Source: Paracoccaceae bacterium
GTDB lineage: Bacteria > Pseudomonadota > Alphaproteobacteria > Rhodobacterales > Rhodobacteraceae
Length of the DNA: 6,956 nt
Assembly (NCBI GenBank): GCA_007129775.1
Contig: SKUV01000269.1
Span: 1-6,956 of the forward strand
Direction: 5' to 3'
Under the pieces are notes generated by a model. The model did not search any database, was not told where the DNA came from, and was given only the letters and a program-made list of their open reading frames with translations. This document shows, in pieces, positions 5,415 to 6,956 of the stretch. Each line of letters opens with the position of its first letter. The stretch's first letter is position 1. The position numbers and the translations under genes are program-made.

Positions 5415-6191
5415 ATGTTGAACACGGTGCTTCACGGCGCGCCCGGCGGCGCGGGCCCTTCTCTGATGATCGTGCACGGGCTCTTCGGCTCGGCCCGGAA
5501 CTGGGGGGCGATCGCGCGCCGCCTGTCGGACCGCGGGCAGGTGATCGTGCCCGATATGCGCAACCACGGCGACAGCCCGTGGACGGAGCGTCACCGCTAT
5601 CCCGAACTGGCAGGCGACCTTGCCGCGCTGATCGAGGCGCAGGGCGCCGGGCCGGTCGATCTGGTCGGGCATTCCATGGGCGGCAAGGCGGCGATGGCGA
5701 TGGCGCTCAATCGGCCCGATCTGATCCGCCGGTTGGTCATCGCCGACATCGCGCCGGTCGCCTATGGTCACAGTCAGGCGCCGTTGGTGGAGGCGATGCG
5801 CGGGCTCGACACCTCGGGGCTGTCGAGCAGGGGCGAGGCCGATGACCGGCTTGCCGCCAAGGTGGCGACCCCCGGCGTGCGCGCCTTTCTGCTGCAATCG
5901 CTGGACCTCAAGGCCGAGCCTGCGCGCTGGCGGCTCAACCTCGACACGCTGGTGCGGGAAATGGCCCATATCACCGGCTGGCCGGAGATGCCGGGCCGGT
6001 TCGATCGGCCAGTGCTGTTTCTGTCCGGCGCCGAGTCGGACTACGTGCGCCCCGAACACCGCCCGCTGATCCGAAAGGCCTTTCCCGAGGCGCGTTTCGC
6101 CAAGATCCCCGGGGCTGGTCACTGGCTCCATGCCGAGAAGCCGCGCGAATTCGAAGCGACACTGCGGGCGTGGCTCGACGCCGAAGGCTGA
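5415..6191 (+). CDS. Alpha/beta hydrolase, YbfF/ABHD11-like esterase
   Basis: A 258-aa alpha/beta-fold serine hydrolase. HGLFGSARNW at 21-30 gives the oxyanion-hole region, followed by DMRNHGDSPW at 47-56. The nucleophile elbow GHSMGG at 85-90 carries Ser87. GAGHWLHAEKP at 233-243 supplies catalytic His236. The acid is probably Asp111 (VIADIAP), spaced from Ser87 as I recall for E. coli YbfF; Asp209 is the alternative. The combination HGLFGS, RNHG.S and GHSMGGK is typical of the YbfF/ABHD11 group, esterases with activity on short acyl esters and acyl-CoA in vitro whose physiological substrate is unclear. No signal peptide is visible. The start at 5415 fits the family N-terminus. An in-frame ATG at 5331 would add 28 Arg-rich residues and run into the divergent gene's leader. 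The ribosome binding site is weak (AGG at 5406-5408). The gene is divergent from the membrane-protein gene and convergent with the transporter gene. Confidence 0.92.
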   Translation: MLNTVLHGAPGGAGPSLMIVHGLFGSARNWGAIARRLSDRGQVIVPDMRNHGDSPWTERHRYPELAGDLAALIEAQGAGPVDLVGHSMGGKAAMAMALNRPDLIRRLVIADIAPVAYGHSQAPLVEAMRGLDTSGLSSRGEADDRLAAKVATPGVRAFLLQSLDLKAEPARWRLNLDTLVREMAHITGWPEMPGRFDRPVLFLSGAESDYVRPEHRPLIRKAFPEARFAKIPGAGHWLHAEKPREFEATLRAWLDAEG

Positions 6192-6213
6192 GCAGCGGGG
6201 CCGAGCGCCTCAG
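6188..6213. terminator. Inverted repeat spanning two converging stop codons
   Basis: CTGAG (6188-6192) pairs with CTCAG (6209-6213). Inside, GCG pairs with CGC across a 2-nt bulge and a short loop. Both arms contain a stop codon: TGA of the hydrolase on the left, TGA of the transporter (TCA on the plus strand) on the right. A competing hairpin, GCGCC/GGCGC around TCAG, covers 6205-6218. Only 18 bp separate the two stops. The hairpin is weak and has no T-run. Confidence 0.35.
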
Positions 6214-6956
6214 GGCGCGCGGGGGCCGCCCTCATCCCCGGGCGGCGCGGTGGGCGCGGTGGGTGCGGCATCAGGCGCAGGCACAGCAGGCGGCGCCTCG
6301 GCGGCTGGTCCGCTGCGGAACACGATCACCACGCCGGCCAGAATGATCAGCGCCGTGCCCGCCACCGTCGCCAGATCAGGCAGCTCCCCGAAAAGCAGGA
6401 AGGCCCAGAGACCGGCAAAGGGCAGGAAGGTATAGTCGAAGACCGTGATGCGCGACGCCTCGGCCATCTGGTAGCCCCGGATCAGGAACCCCGTGGCCGC
6501 CACGCCGAAGACGGTCTGCAGCACGGTCCAGAACATCACATCCGCCGAGGGCCAGACGATGGCGCGGCTGAAAAAGCCCGCCGCCCCCTCGATCTGCGGC
6601 AGATCGAGCAGCGCCACCACCGCCATGCCGAGGACACCCCAGACCCCCATGCCGAGGAAATAGCCCAGATTCATCGCCGCCGTCGTTTCGCCTGCGCAAA
6701 GCTGGCGGGTCATCACCGTACCGGTGGCGTGGAGCGCCCCGGCCGCGACCGCCACGGCGGCCGCAGGCCATGCGATGGCGCTGCCCCACGGCTGGAGCAC
6801 CACCATCACCCCGACGAACCCCAGCAGGACAGCGCCGATCCGCACCGGCCCCACCGCCACCCCGAAGAACAGCGCCGAGATCGCGAGGACGAAAAGCGGC
6901 GCGGTGTAGAGCCCGGCGCCGGCCTGGCTGATCGTCATCAGCGACAGCGCCCCGAA
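6210..6956 (-). CDS. DMT-superfamily (EamA) transporter, N-terminus cut by window edge
   Basis: An inner-membrane protein of the drug/metabolite transporter superfamily. The frame is open to the last base, so 248 residues are visible. Family members have ten helices and about 290 residues; roughly the first three helices are missing. Seven hydrophobic segments can be seen at about 12-34, 40-56, 60-82, 96-118, 139-161, 170-191 and 194-214. The first visible part (GLYTAPLFVLAI, then LLGFVGVMVVLQP) is the end of EamA repeat 1. The stretch from EASRITVFDYTFLPF through LLFGELPD to GTALIILAGVVIVF is the end of EamA repeat 2. The last 34 residues or so (215-248) form a Pro/Ala-rich cytoplasmic tail of low complexity. 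The substrate cannot be deduced; relatives export amino acids, metabolites or drugs, or import small molecules. Its stop codon lies 18 bp from that of the hydrolase. Promoter and start are outside the window. Confidence 0.93.
   Translation of the reverse strand, partial: FGALSLMTISQAGAGLYTAPLFVLAISALFFGVAVGPVRIGAVLLGFVGVMVVLQPWGSAIAWPAAAVAVAAGALHATGTVMTRQLCAGETTAAMNLGYFLGMGVWGVLGMAVVALLDLPQIEGAAGFFSRAIVWPSADVMFWTVLQTVFGVAATGFLIRGYQMAEASRITVFDYTFLPFAGLWAFLLFGELPDLATVAGTALIILAGVVIVFRSGPAAEAPPAVPAPDAAPTAPTAPPGDEGGPRAP

Noticed and set aside
5346..6131. A 261-codon open frame on the minus strand opposite the alpha/beta hydrolase gene.
   Set aside because: Composition is Arg/His/Ala-rich without motifs, while the plus strand encodes a complete hydrolase with its catalytic residues.

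Overview
The window is GC-rich (about two thirds G+C by eye), gene-dense chromosomal DNA. Protein style and gene content point to an alphaproteobacterium, most likely a member of the Rhodobacterales (Rhodobacter/Paracoccus/Roseobacter relatives). That assignment is inference, because no rRNA or other marker gene is present. I see no mobile element, tRNA, rRNA, CRISPR array, phage gene or toxin-antitoxin pair. No gap between genes exceeds 150 bp.

Layout, left to right. (1) The 3' 94% or so of serA (D-3-phosphoglycerate dehydrogenase, long ASB+ACT type) enters from the left edge on the + strand. (2) After a 61-bp gap holding a perfect 10-bp-stem hairpin comes a 248-aa PPP-type metallophosphatase, also +. 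(3) A second strong hairpin separates this from a 296-aa DapA-superfamily aldolase/lyase (+). It keeps the Schiff-base lysine and the catalytic Tyr/Thr residues but lacks the arginine that marks true dihydrodipicolinate synthase. (4) Convergent with it, across a 48-bp gap with a bidirectional hairpin, is a 479-aa NAD(P)-dependent aldehyde dehydrogenase (-). (5) Upstream of that, also -, is a 124-aa protein of unknown function with a single C-terminal membrane helix. (6) Divergent from it across 98 bp is a 258-aa YbfF/ABHD11-like alpha/beta hydrolase (+). (7) Convergent and almost abutting is a DMT/EamA-family transporter (-), cut by the right edge.

The genes do not form one visible pathway. 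SerA starts serine synthesis. The aldolase-like protein and the aldehyde dehydrogenase could act on related carbonyl compounds, but they are convergent rather than co-transcribed, so a link is only a guess. The divergent pair of membrane-anchored protein and hydrolase shares one intergenic region and could share regulation. Gene ends are marked by GC-rich hairpins without a T-run.

I found no convincing new multi-gene system. The items most worth a second look are the atypical DapA paralogue, the uncharacterised tail-anchored protein, and a shared 13-bp GC palindrome upstream of two minus-strand genes.
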